Assembly (NCBI RefSeq): GCF_009741925.1
Contig: NZ_WPCC01000008.1
Coordinates: forward strand, 1-64,000
DNA: 64,000 nt
Source of the DNA: Natronomonas sp. CBA1123
Lineage (GTDB): Archaea > Halobacteriota > Halobacteria > Halobacteriales > Haloarculaceae
Direction of reading: 5' to 3'
Translations under genes and position numbers: made by a program
The notes under the pieces: model-generated
What the model saw: the letters and a program-made list of their open reading frames with translations, nothing else
Told to the model about the DNA's origin: nothing
Database searches by the model: none
In this document: piece by piece, positions 54,196 through 63,007 of the stretch
Layout: each line of letters begins with the position of its first letter
How positions within the stretch are numbered: position 1 is the stretch's first letter

Positions 54196-55064
54196 GGTTC
54201 TGAAGGCTTCGACTCCACCGCCGAAGCCGGGGGAATTCCGGTGGGTCCTCCTCCATCTGCTGTCCGATTTTGACGCTCACGACGCCGAGGAGGATGCCGA
54301 AGATGACGTCCGTCGCCCAGTGAATCCCGAGATACATCGTCGCTACCACGACGCTCGACGCGAGGAGGGCGGCGACGGGCGTCCACCGCGGGTACTCGTC
54401 GTGTGTCGTCCACGCGAGGACCAGTGCGGTGACCGCCATCGAGGTGTGCAGCGAGGGGAACACGTTCGTTTCGGAGTTGACGACCTTCGTGAGGAACTGA
54501 TACTGTGAGTGGTGGCTGAACATCAGTCCCTCGACGGCCCCCGACAGCAAGTTTCGGGGGCCGTAGGCGATGAAGATGACGTAGCAGGTGACGCCGATGA
54601 TGTAGTTCGCACCGTAGGCGACGATGGTCCGTCGGAGCGGCCGCGGGTCCGGGAGCGCGAAGTACGCGACCACCGGGAAGGCCAGCAGGAACACGTAGCC
54701 GTACACGTAGATGGACGTGAAGTACAGCGTCAGTTCCGGTGTCGCCATCGACTGTAGCCAGACGACGACCTGCGGGGCCTGTCCCCCGATAGAACGGCGC
54801 CAACAGCATCCCGTCGAGTTTGTGGATGTACGGCGTGATGTTCCAGCCGATAATCCACGAGATGTCCGGGCCGATGTCACGTGCGACCTTGTTCGCCACG
54901 AGGACGATGCCGAACAGCCCCATATACGGCGCAATCGACGTGAGCCGTGTGCGGTACTCCATGCGCGTCTCCCGCAACCGGTCACGGCCGATGAACAGCG
55001 CCGCCCCCGCGGCGAGTAACAGGGTCACGACGAGCAACAGCTGTGTGAGGACGATGCCGAGCAT
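54173..55064 (-). pseudogene. PAP2-family membrane phosphatase, frameshifted in a run of five G/C
   Basis: The first frame (MLGIVLTQLLLVVTLLL on) has helices down to LDGMLLAPFYRG. At 54783-54787 (five C on the plus strand) the frame shifts, and the other frame continues QAPQVVVWLQSMATPEL. It then carries the PAP2 motifs: FPSLHTSMAVTAL and the final YLGIHWATDVIFG. With four bases instead of five, the protein is 296 residues and complete. It probably dephosphorylates a lipid phosphate such as a polyprenyl carrier. It starts within the stop of the solute-binding gene (TAATG), so the two are coupled. Confidence 0.84.
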
Positions 55065-56827
55065 TACGCTGCACCCCGTCTGACGAGTCGGTCGTTGTCG
55101 TCGTACTGGTAGCCGGCCTCACGGAACGCATCCCGTGCCGCCGGCACGTCGAGTTCACCGTCCTCGCCGAGGAACGGTAGCGATGCCGTGCCGGACCACT
55201 CCAGTTCGGACGGTTGCCACGTCCCTCCTAACGGTGTCTCCGATGGGCTGGCGTACCCCTCGAAGGTGTCTCTGACGATGTGGCCGCGGTCGAGCAGGCG
55301 GGCGACGGTGCGGCGGAACCGCGGGTTCGACAACGGGGCATGCCGACAATTGTAGCCGACGTGGTGGAACGTCTTCGAGCGGTCCACGGTGAGGCCGATG
55401 TCGTCGTTCCGGCCGATTCGCGGCACGACCGAGGCGCCGACGCCACTCACCGTCCCGTCGGCATCGTTCGATTCCAGCAGTTCGACGGCCGCGTCGTCGG
55501 ATGGAACGACCGTGATGCGGAGTCGGCTGAAGGGAACGCCGTCGGCGAATCTGTCCGGGATTCCCGTCGAATCGCCATCGTGCAGGAAGTGCTGCGGGAA
55601 GGCGTCGAGTGTGAGGTAACTATCGACGCTCGCGTCGTTGAACTGTACCGGTCCACTCCCGACGGGCGATTCGTTTGGCCAGACCAGCGCCTCGGTCGTC
55701 TGACCCGCGATGTCGATGCCAGCGATGTCGACGGTGTCGCTCCGTTCCCGCCAGACGTGTTCCGGGAGGACGGGCACCTCGAGCGCTCGCCGTGCGGGTT
55801 CGATTTCCGAAGCCGTGAACGTGATGTGTACGTCCGTGTCGTTTCTGGCACGGACGGATTCGACGAGCGAGAGCCGCCCCCGGTGCCGCGGCGTCGGAAC
55901 GGCCGTCTCGGAGTTGCCGAGCGACGTGTCGGTCAGGAACTCGTAGGTGAAGGCCACGTCGTTTGCGGTCACCGTCTCGCCGTCGTGCCACGGCGTCTCC
56001 CGGAGCGTGAGGGTCGCCGTGAGTCGGTCGCCATCGTTCCACTCGATGTCGCGTGCGAGCCACGGTATCGACTCCCCGTCTATCGTTCGAGCCAGCGGTT
56101 CGTACAGCAGGCCAGTCACGATACCGCTGTCGCGGTACTCGACGGCTATCGGATTCCGGTTTTCGGTCACACGTGGGTCCCGGATGAGAAGGTGTAAGCG
56201 GTCGGTCTCACCGGTGCGCACCAGCGGAAGGTAGTCCGTCGGACGGTGGATGCCGCCGTTGGGCCACCCCCGATACCGGTCGGTTCGGACGCCGGCGATT
56301 CGGTCCGGAAACGCGACGACGCTGAACGGTTGCTTCTTGACGACATCCCGTTGAATCTCACGAACTACTTCCGCTCTGTCCGCCCCGGAGAGGTGTCGCT
56401 GCTGGTCCAAAATCTCGTCCATCTCGAGGTCGCTGAAGCCGAAGGGGTTCTGCCACCCTGCCTCCTCGCCGTAACTGGAGTACAACAGCGACCGGAGTTC
56501 GTCGGGGTTCCCCTGTGCCGGATAGCGAGTGACGTATATGTCGAAATCGAGATTGATGAGGACGTTCTGGAAGAGCTCGCTCGACTCCATCGGGCTGACC
56601 GTGGTGTCGATGCCGGCTCGAGTGAGGTTGGTTGCGAGGCGGTTGGCGATACGGACCGCGTAGGGGTCCTCGGATGCGGGGACCGTCGAGATAGAGAGCG
56701 ACAGCTGTTCGGAGGCTTCCCGACCGGCGATACTCCGGAGCTCGCTGACACAGCCACTCGTGGCCGTGAGTGCTCCGAGACCGCCCGCGAGTACCGCACG
56801 GCGGCGGAGGGCTGAGTCGGGCGCCAT
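55064..56827 (-). CDS. Circularly permuted family 5 solute-binding lipoprotein
   Basis: This 587-residue protein has a signal ALRRRAVLAGGLGAL with a likely lipobox Cys26. Its two lobes are in swapped order. Residues about 42-205 match the C-terminal part of DppA/OppA-like binding proteins (LTRAGIDTTVSPMESSELF, DFDIYVTRYPAQGNPDEL, REIQRDVVKKQPFSVVA). Residues about 206-587 match the N-terminal and middle parts (LLYEPLARTIDGESIPWLA, TPWHDGETVTANDVAFTY, PRFRRTVARLLDRGHI), ending at DNDRLVRRG where the normal protein would go on. No permease or ATPase genes are next to it. It is translationally coupled to the PAP2 gene. Confidence 0.85.
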   Translation of the reverse strand: MAPDSALRRRAVLAGGLGALTATSGCVSELRSIAGREASEQLSLSISTVPASEDPYAVRIANRLATNLTRAGIDTTVSPMESSELFQNVLINLDFDIYVTRYPAQGNPDELRSLLYSSYGEEAGWQNPFGFSDLEMDEILDQQRHLSGADRAEVVREIQRDVVKKQPFSVVAFPDRIAGVRTDRYRGWPNGGIHRPTDYLPLVRTGETDRLHLLIRDPRVTENRNPIAVEYRDSGIVTGLLYEPLARTIDGESIPWLARDIEWNDGDRLTATLTLRETPWHDGETVTANDVAFTYEFLTDTSLGNSETAVPTPRHRGRLSLVESVRARNDTDVHITFTASEIEPARRALEVPVLPEHVWRERSDTVDIAGIDIAGQTTEALVWPNESPVGSGPVQFNDASVDSYLTLDAFPQHFLHDGDSTGIPDRFADGVPFSRLRITVVPSDDAAVELLESNDADGTVSGVGASVVPRIGRNDDIGLTVDRSKTFHHVGYNCRHAPLSNPRFRRTVARLLDRGHIVRDTFEGYASPSETPLGGTWQPSELEWSGTASLPFLGEDGELDVPAARDAFREAGYQYDDNDRLVRRGAA

Positions 56828-56855
56828 GCGTATCTCTATGTTCTCGTACGAATAC

Positions 56856-56863
56856 GTATAAAG
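56856..56863 (-). promoter_or_regulatory. TATA box of the binding-protein/PAP2 operon
   Basis: CTTTATAC on the reverse strand lies about 32 bases before the ATG at 56827, inside the 56-base gap after the upstream membrane-protein gene. It supports the start at 56827 and a separate short-leader transcript. Confidence 0.5.
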
Positions 56864-56883
56864 TTCTCCGTCGATGTCGGGTG

Positions 56884-58146
56884 TTACAAGTATCCTAACA
56901 GTGGTGCACCGAGGGTAAACAGCCAGCCGAGGGCCCCGACGACGAGCGAATCGGGTCGGCTTTCGCCCGATTCGCGCATGGCTGCTCCGACGGCGACGAG
57001 GCCGACCGCGAGCAGTACCGCCCCGCGGTGTAACACCACGCGCAGCGGCAGCACCGAGACGCCCATCGCGGCGAAATCGACGACGAAGGCAGCCCCGAGT
57101 CCCACCGCGGCGAAGGCGAACGCCCACACGCGGTCGGAGCCCCTCCCCAGCAGGTACGCAATCGCGGGTGTCCCGACCGCGAGTGCGATGTACAGCGGCG
57201 CGGCGATGGCCTTCGGTGGGAGTGCCGGAAACGTGGTCTCGAGGAGGATGCCGACGTGGCGCACGGCCGTATACAGCGCGAACAGTGCCCCGCCGAGGCC
57301 GAGTTCGCGGCGGTGCTGCCGGAAGAACTGCACGGTCTCACGTTTCATGCGCCGGCTCCGACCGACGACACCGAACAGCGCCAACGGCAGGAGCGCGCCG
57401 ACGAGTCGAACCCCGGTTACCCACCCGTCGGCGTCCATCGTACCGTTGTCGTACGGCATCCGGACGACCTCCTCGACGTAGGGTTTGTCCATGAAGTCGC
57501 GTTCGATGGCCCGTTGGGAGTCGCTGATTCCGGTCACGGTGTGTCGGAGCCGAAACCAGTCCCAGTGTTCCTCGTGGCTCTGGATGGCGGTCCACTCCTC
57601 GTTCGGGTCCTCGTAGGCGCGAATGTGGCTCCGTGACCCGAGGTACGTCCCCGAGTGGAGTTGGTAGGATTCGCCGAGCCACCGGCCACCGCCGTCCGTT
57701 TCGACGTAGACGTATCGGTTCGCGCCGGTCGCCGGCGCCCACTGGATGATTTCGGTGAGGTTGGTCGCGTTCGTGTCGATATCGACGCGGTCGGCCGACA
57801 CCGTATCGCTGTCGGCTTCATAGTCGGCGTCCGGGTCCGACTCCCACTCCAGGGCCGACTGCTCGGTGAGCGCCGTGCGGATGTCGCGAGGGTTCCCGTA
57901 GAAGACGATGTTGATGCCGAGGGTTCGACTGCTGTGGTCCGGGCGCCTCGCGGTGTAGGGCCACAGCTTGGTGCCGTTGTCCGTCGGTTCGACCAGCTGC
58001 GGCTCCGAGGGCTGCTCGGTGGGAACGCCCCACAGCGGCCACTCCGCGAGGACGATGGCGCCGCCGAGACTCGCGACGAGGACGAGCGCGGCGGCGACCC
58101 ACGCCGCCTCGTCCCCGATATCGAATTCGCCTTCCGAGTTGCCCAT
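56884..58146 (-). CDS. Membrane protein with LssY-like outside domain
   Basis: This 420-residue protein has an N-terminal helix (about 15-35). A large outside domain (about 45-240) follows, and then five to six C-terminal helices. The outside part contains LGINIVFYGNPRDIRTALTE and SHEEHWDWFRLRHTVTG, which loosely resemble the LssY C-terminal domain found fused to PAP2 phosphatases. The PAP2 gene two positions downstream makes that link interesting, but the match is weak. It is divergent from the dolichol-kinase-like gene. Confidence 0.6.
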   Translation of the reverse strand: MGNSEGEFDIGDEAAWVAAALVLVASLGGAIVLAEWPLWGVPTEQPSEPQLVEPTDNGTKLWPYTARRPDHSSRTLGINIVFYGNPRDIRTALTEQSALEWESDPDADYEADSDTVSADRVDIDTNATNLTEIIQWAPATGANRYVYVETDGGGRWLGESYQLHSGTYLGSRSHIRAYEDPNEEWTAIQSHEEHWDWFRLRHTVTGISDSQRAIERDFMDKPYVEEVVRMPYDNGTMDADGWVTGVRLVGALLPLALFGVVGRSRRMKRETVQFFRQHRRELGLGGALFALYTAVRHVGILLETTFPALPPKAIAAPLYIALAVGTPAIAYLLGRGSDRVWAFAFAAVGLGAAFVVDFAAMGVSVLPLRVVLHRGAVLLAVGLVAVGAAMRESGESRPDSLVVGALGWLFTLGAPLLGYL

Positions 58147-58232
58147 TCACGTCCCGTACGGACCGACGCGTACAAAAGTCCACGGCAGTCGCGGAAAGTT
58201 GGACCTAAGTCCCCCCATACCGACGGACGGGT

Positions 58233-58820
58233 ATGTCGCTCGAGTTGGGTCGACGCCTCGTCCACGCTTCCGGTGCCGTGGTCCCCGGTGCGTATCTGCT
58301 GGACGAACACGTCCTGGAGGTCGGTGTCGTCACGTGGCCACTCATCCAAGCGGTGGCTATCGCGGGCCTCGTCCTGACTGGCGTTCTCGAATTCGCCCGC
58401 CTCTACGGCGGTCTCGAGCACACCTTCTACGACCGCCTCACCCGCGAGTACGAGCAGGACAGCATCGCCGGCTACGCGCTGTACGTCCTCAGCGGCACCG
58501 TCGTCGTCCTCCTGTTCGAACCGCGAATCGCGGTGCCCGCGCTGTTCATGCTGACACTCGGAGACCCGGTCAGCGGGATGCTCTCGTCGGGAGAACTGCG
58601 AACCGTGAAACGTCCCCGCGTCCTCGTCGGGATGTTCACCGTCAGCCTCCTGTTGGCTCTCCCGTTCGTCCCCGTCGTCGCTGCCGTCGCGGGGGCGGCG
58701 GGGGCGACGGTCGCCGACGGCGTCAAACCCATCGTTCGCGGGTTCGTCGTCGACGACAACCTCACTATCCCCATCGTCGCGGCCGTCGCGATGTGGGCCG
58801 CCATCTATTTGCTTCCGTAG
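58233..58820 (+). CDS. Dolichol-kinase/cytidylyltransferase-like membrane protein
   Basis: This 195-residue protein has about six helices. It starts MSLELGRRLVHASGAVVPG and has LTLGDPVSGMLSSG (about 108-121), the GDP-(S/G)G-type signature shared by CDP-diglyceride synthase, phytol kinase and dolichol kinase families. It probably uses CTP on a lipid alcohol or phosphate. Together with the PAP2 gene it suggests lipid-carrier metabolism in this stretch. Confidence 0.75.
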   Translation: MSLELGRRLVHASGAVVPGAYLLDEHVLEVGVVTWPLIQAVAIAGLVLTGVLEFARLYGGLEHTFYDRLTREYEQDSIAGYALYVLSGTVVVLLFEPRIAVPALFMLTLGDPVSGMLSSGELRTVKRPRVLVGMFTVSLLLALPFVPVVAAVAGAAGATVADGVKPIVRGFVVDDNLTIPIVAAVAMWAAIYLLP

Positions 58821-58885
58821 TGGGCCGTCCCGACCACTGAGATTGGCTGGATGATATATGTGATATCGGGGAAAAACGCCCACAC

Positions 58886-59212
58886 ATGAGCTTCGATTGG
58901 GAAGACGTGACTGGCGTGGTTGTCGTCGGTCTGCTGCTCATCGCACTTGGATTGACCGTCGCGGGCATCGAGACGCTAGCTGGGTTCGACGTGCTCGCCG
59001 CTGGTGACTCCGCGGTCGGATACCTCGCAGCCGGGAACTTCAGCGTGGGCGTCCTTTCGGCAGGCGTCTTCTCGGTCGGCATCTTCGCGGCCGGGATTTT
59101 CTCGGTTGGCGTTTTCGCTATCGGTATCTTCTCGATAGGTATCTTCTCGTTCGGCATCTACGCTGCCGGCTTTTACGCCGTCCGACGGTACGTCAAATCG
59201 GCCGAAAACTGA
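58886..59212 (+). CDS. Small membrane protein built from five-residue repeats
   Basis: This 108-residue protein has one N-terminal helix (about 8-32). From about residue 45 to 98 it repeats a five-residue unit close to G-(I/V)-F-(S/A)-(V/A/I), for example FSVGVLSAGVFSVGIFAAG. It ends in a basic tail VRRYVKSAEN. The repeat could form a membrane-buried solenoid or a pair of helices with glycine faces. No family is recognised. A separate TATA-like sequence (TGATATATGTGATATC) lies about 30 bases before the ATG. Confidence 0.75.
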   Translation: MSFDWEDVTGVVVVGLLLIALGLTVAGIETLAGFDVLAAGDSAVGYLAAGNFSVGVLSAGVFSVGIFAAGIFSVGVFAIGIFSIGIFSFGIYAAGFYAVRRYVKSAEN

Positions 59213-59232
59213 GGGGTGGAGAACGTGGCGAC

Positions 59233-59397
59233 TTAACCCAAAAGGAGCGGCACACCGAAGACGACGGCCATCCCGACGAGCGCGACGACGAAGCCGACAG
59301 CCACGTCACGGGCAGTGTAGTCGCTCTGCGGTGCGGTGGTTCGCTCCTCGGACGATTCGTGCGGGTGGTGTTCGTGGTCAGCGTGGTCGTCGCTCAT
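59233..59397 (-). CDS. Small His-rich single-helix membrane protein (DUF7550-like)
   Basis: ATG 59397 to TAA 59233 encodes 54 residues: a His/Asp-rich start MSDDHADHEHHPHE, then a Ser/Thr linker, then one membrane helix (about 31-53) ending LLLG. Its form fits a haloarchaeal family of tiny membrane proteins (DUF7550-like). It lies 32 bases upstream of the creatininase-family stop on the minus strand's far side, and converges with the repeat protein. Confidence 0.65.
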   Translation of the reverse strand: MSDDHADHEHHPHESSEERTTAPQSDYTARDVAVGFVVALVGMAVVFGVPLLLG

Positions 59398-59428
59398 ACC
59401 CATCGCTGGGACCGGCCGGTACTTTGGC

Positions 59429-60217
59429 CTATCGTTCCTCGGTCCGCTCGCGGACGTGGTCTCGCGGGCCGAGCGTCTCCCAGGGCTGGGCGTCCAGCCA
59501 CGTACACAACTCGATTAGCTGCTCGCAGGCGGCCTCGAACAGCTGCTGGCCCTTCTCGGCGGAGGCGTCGGTCGGGTCGCCGAAAGCGCCGTTGTCGGCG
59601 TTCTCGATGGAGTCGTAGAACAGTCTCGCACCGTTTCGATGGGTGGCCGCGGATTCGATATCGGTCAACCCGCCGTCTCGGGCGGCTTCGAGTTCGCCCT
59701 CCCGAACGAGGTCGGCGATGTGCCACACCATCGAGGTCTCCTTCGGACCCGCGTGAGGGCCGTTCTGTTCGAAGAGGTCGTCGACCAACTCCGGGATGGA
59801 CTCGTCCCACATCCACTCGACGGCGTAGGCGGCGGCGTCCTCGTGGAGTCGTCGACCGACCTCCTGAAGATGTTCGACGTTGCCGCCGTGGGCGTTGACG
59901 TAGACGATGCGGTCGATGCCCTGATAGACGAGGCTCCGGGATAACGACTCCATGTAATCGCGGAAGACGGGCGCGTCGACCGACATCGTCCCGTGGAACT
60001 GGCGGTGGTGGGGACTGACGCCGATGTTCACGGTGGGCGTACACAGCAGGTCGGCGCGGTCGGCGGCCGCCCGCGCCAATCCCTCCGCGATGACGTGGTC
60101 GGTCGAGAGCGGTAGATGCGGTCCGTGCTGTTCCGTCGAGCCGACGGGGACGACTGCGAGAGATTCCTCGGCGAGATGGTCGCCGGCTTCCGGCCACGTC
60201 GCGTCTCCGAGATACAT
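59429..60217 (-). CDS. Creatininase-family amidohydrolase, possibly ArfB
   Basis: This 262-residue enzyme has the family motifs VVPVGSTEQHGPHLPLSTD (metal-binding Glu, His, Asp), then VNAHGGNVEHL, AGPKETSMVWHI and the C-terminal Glu helix. In archaea, members include the ArfB deformylase of riboflavin and F420 synthesis, as well as uncharacterised amidohydrolases. ArfB is a fair guess, but no riboflavin gene is nearby. It is followed by the ABC1 kinase gene upstream in the same direction, with 38 bases between. Confidence 0.8.
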   Translation of the reverse strand: MYLGDATWPEAGDHLAEESLAVVPVGSTEQHGPHLPLSTDHVIAEGLARAAADRADLLCTPTVNIGVSPHHRQFHGTMSVDAPVFRDYMESLSRSLVYQGIDRIVYVNAHGGNVEHLQEVGRRLHEDAAAYAVEWMWDESIPELVDDLFEQNGPHAGPKETSMVWHIADLVREGELEAARDGGLTDIESAATHRNGARLFYDSIENADNGAFGDPTDASAEKGQQLFEAACEQLIELCTWLDAQPWETLGPRDHVRERTEER

Positions 60218-60255
60218 GTTCGGGTAGTCGAGACCGGGGACAAAGAAGGGTGTCC

Positions 60256-61809
60256 CTACGCGGCTCTATAAAACAGGAACAGAAAGACTGCCCCCGCGGC
60301 CACGCCGAGGAACTCGTAGGGCTGGCTGTGAAACGCCAACACCGAACTGGCGACGAACAGCGCACCCGCAATCACCGCATAGCCGACGGCCCGGCCCGTC
60401 GAATCGTCCTGTCGGTCGGTTTTGACTCGTAGTTCGTTCCGCTCGATGCGGTCCAACAGCCTGTCGGCCCGCGTCGGCAGGCGAGCAAGCGCCGGGACCG
60501 AAGTCCGAACGTCCGAGGTAATCTCCCCGGCGACGTTTCGGACTTCCCGCTGGAAGAGGCCGTGTTCGAGGAGGAACGACCGGACGAAGGCGACGAAGTC
60601 GAACTCGGGGTCGAGTTGCCGGCAGACCCCCTCGGCGACGGTCCCCACCCGGATGAGCAACATCACGTTCGGCGGAATCCGGAACGGGAAGTCGTGAAGC
60701 ATCTCGAACAGTTCCGTGAAGATGTCCCGCCAGTCGATGTCCGAGCGGCCTTCGAGGTTCTCCATCGCGAGTTCGACGACGTGGCGGACCTCCGTTCGGT
60801 CGACCGTCGGCGAGAGCACGTCGAGGGCGACGAGGGCGTCGATGATGCCGTCGGCGTCGCGACGCGCCAGCGACTGATAGAGGTCGACGATTCGCGCCTG
60901 CGTCTCCGGGGCGAGCCGCTCGCTCATCCCGTAGTCGAAGATGAGCAGTCGGCCGTCGTCGAGAACGGCGAGGTTACCGGGGTGGGGGTCGGCGTGGAAG
61001 ACGCCGTGTTCTAGCCCCATCGTGAGATACACGTCGGCGATACGGCGGGCCATCTCCTCGGGGTCGACGCCGACGCGGTCGAGTGCGCCCTCGTCGGTCA
61101 CCTTCCGACCGGTGACGTACTCCATGACCAACACCCGTTCTGTCGTCCGCGCTTCGTCGACCTCGGGGATGTACACCCGGTCGTCGTCGGCGAAGTTCTC
61201 GCCGATGTCCCGCATCATCCCCGCCTCCCGCTGGAAGTCCAGTTCCTCGAGGATGATGCGCTCGAAGTCGTCGGCAATGTTCCGAACCGAGTACTCTTGG
61301 CGCTCGCTGGCGAAAAACCCGACGACGGGGACGAGTCGCCTGATGACCCGGAGGTCGCGCTCGATTCGGGGTTTCAACCCCGGCCGCCGGACCTTCAGTG
61401 CGACCGTCTCGCCGTCGACGACCGCGGTGTAGACGTAGGCCAACGACCCGCCAGCGACCGGGTCGAGCGTCTCGGCGTCGACCGCATCACCGAGGTCTGC
61501 CGCGACTAGTTCGGCCGGGTCCTGTCCGGTCTCCTCCGGCACCTCGTCCTGCAGCGTCGCGAGCGCCTCGGCGTACACCGGCGGAACGATGTCGGGACGG
61601 GTCGACAGCACCTGTCCGGCCTTGATGAACGCCGCGCCCAACTCCAAGAGCGTCTCGACCAACCGCTCGGCGCGCCGACGGTGGGTCTCTTCGGGGACGT
61701 GACGGGACCCGCCGAAGAGGATGAACCGCCGCCGGTCGCGGAGCAACGCGACCGCAAACGGCAGCAGGCGCACGGTGACCTGCAGGAACCGCCGATTGAA
61801 TCCCCTCAT
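60256..61809 (-). CDS. ABC1/UbiB/AarF-family atypical kinase
   Basis: This 517-residue protein starts MRGFNRRFLQVTVRLL and has the ABC1 core: KAGQVLSTRPDIVP (KxGQ motif), ALKVRRPGLKPRIERDL, FHADPHPGNLAVL and IFDYGMSERL. It ends in one or two membrane helices. Family members bind ATP with unusual kinase features and act in quinone synthesis or membrane lipid homeostasis. The start at 61809 is preferred; the 49 residues upstream are Arg-rich and look non-coding. Confidence 0.9.
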   Translation of the reverse strand: MRGFNRRFLQVTVRLLPFAVALLRDRRRFILFGGSRHVPEETHRRRAERLVETLLELGAAFIKAGQVLSTRPDIVPPVYAEALATLQDEVPEETGQDPAELVAADLGDAVDAETLDPVAGGSLAYVYTAVVDGETVALKVRRPGLKPRIERDLRVIRRLVPVVGFFASERQEYSVRNIADDFERIILEELDFQREAGMMRDIGENFADDDRVYIPEVDEARTTERVLVMEYVTGRKVTDEGALDRVGVDPEEMARRIADVYLTMGLEHGVFHADPHPGNLAVLDDGRLLIFDYGMSERLAPETQARIVDLYQSLARRDADGIIDALVALDVLSPTVDRTEVRHVVELAMENLEGRSDIDWRDIFTELFEMLHDFPFRIPPNVMLLIRVGTVAEGVCRQLDPEFDFVAFVRSFLLEHGLFQREVRNVAGEITSDVRTSVPALARLPTRADRLLDRIERNELRVKTDRQDDSTGRAVGYAVIAGALFVASSVLAFHSQPYEFLGVAAGAVFLFLFYRAA

Positions 61810-61892
61810 TTCGCCACCGACCGGGCATCGATGGAGTGCCCTGACATACGCCCCGTTTGAATGGCCCGCGTGAAATACGTACCCGACGCCGA

Positions 61893-62249
61893 TTAGGGTG
61901 CGCCGGCGACGACGACCCGGAGCCGTTCGTCGCCGTGGTTGTGCAGTTGCCGCCACGTCTCGCTCCCGACGCGAATCGCCTCCCCCGAGGAGAGCGTCGC
62001 CTCAGTCTCGGGCGGTTCGTCCTCGCTCCCGCCCAACTGGACGGTAAGTTCGCCGTCGACGACGAGGTACACCTCTTCTTGGCCGTCGCCCGCGTGGTCG
62101 TGGGGCTTCCCCTTCGCCTCGGGTTCGAGTTCAAGTAGCGTCACGCCGAGGTTCTCACAGTCCAGTGGCTCCCGGAAGAACCACATCCCGCCGTACTCCT
62201 CCGGAACGACGCTGTCGATGTCGCCGGTGCTCGCCGTCTCGTAGTCCAT
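61893..62249 (-). CDS. Cupin-domain protein
   Basis: This 118-residue protein is a single cupin. Metal-type motifs are visible as KPHDHAGDGQEEVYLVVDG and RVGSETWRQLHNHGDERL, so a metal site is likely. It could be a small enzyme or a binding protein. It is about 84 bases upstream of the ABC1 kinase gene on the same strand. Confidence 0.82.
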   Translation of the reverse strand: MDYETASTGDIDSVVPEEYGGMWFFREPLDCENLGVTLLELEPEAKGKPHDHAGDGQEEVYLVVDGELTVQLGGSEDEPPETEATLSSGEAIRVGSETWRQLHNHGDERLRVVVAGAP

Positions 62250-62321
62250 ACCGTCTTTTCGCCCGGTCGGATGTTAAACGTGGGCCAAAGCGTATATTCG
62301 ACCACGGATAGCAGTCCGGGT

Positions 62322-63002
62322 ATGGAAACCTACTCGACGCCCGGTCGAACCGCCTACCCACGGTTCCGCAGCGTCGCGGTGCCCGCGGCGGCGCTCGTCG
62401 CGGTCAACATCGCCCTGATGTACGTCGTCGCCGCGACGCCGCTGTCGGCGGTCAACGATGTGCTGTTTTCGGTGCCGATACTCGGCCTCATCGTCTATGG
62501 CGCCGCTCTGACCGGCGGGAACATCGCGGCCGAACGCGGACTCCAATCCGGTTCGATGGCGCTGGCGGCGTTCGGTACCCTCCTCCTGCAGGTCGCATAC
62601 GGCCTGTTCGGCGGCGGCGTCCTCGGTCGAGCGCCCGCGGACCTCCGTGGGACGCTGTTGGCCGTCACGCTCGCCGTCACCGTCGCGATGACCGTCGCCA
62701 TCGCGGCCTACGTCTACCTGCGGGACGCCGAGTTCGACCACTGGAGCACGTGGTCCTTCGGCGCGTTCATCGTCGGCGCCGTCCTCGTGTTGGTCGGGTC
62801 GTTCGTCACCGTCGTTCTCGCCGTCGGCTTCCTGTTCATCTTCCTCGGGTTCGCGTTGCGACTCGGCTACGAAATCTGGCATGTTAAGGCGAACTACGAC
62901 CCGAACTCCGCGTTGGTGCACGCACTCGGCATCTACGTCGCCTTTACCGGTGTGTTCGTTCACGTCCTCCAGATTGCGCTCCGGATGTTCGCCGAGCGGT
63001 GA
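62322..63002 (+). CDS. Multi-helix membrane protein (Bax-inhibitor-1-like)
   Basis: This 226-residue protein has about seven helices. The last part, HALGIYVAFTGVFVHVLQIAL, resembles the C-terminal helix of BI-1/YccA proteins (…LYLDFINLFL…). The match is loose, and earlier BI-1 features are unclear. The ATG at 62322 is preferred over one 17 residues earlier. It may be an ion or stress-related channel; I am unsure. Confidence 0.6.
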   Translation: METYSTPGRTAYPRFRSVAVPAAALVAVNIALMYVVAATPLSAVNDVLFSVPILGLIVYGAALTGGNIAAERGLQSGSMALAAFGTLLLQVAYGLFGGGVLGRAPADLRGTLLAVTLAVTVAMTVAIAAYVYLRDAEFDHWSTWSFGAFIVGAVLVLVGSFVTVVLAVGFLFIFLGFALRLGYEIWHVKANYDPNSALVHALGIYVAFTGVFVHVLQIALRMFAER

Positions 63003-63007
63003 ACGCG

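Noticed and set aside
58765-59157. Reverse open frame rich in K-I-P-T-E repeats
   Set aside because: It mirrors the five-residue repeats of the membrane protein encoded on the plus strand.
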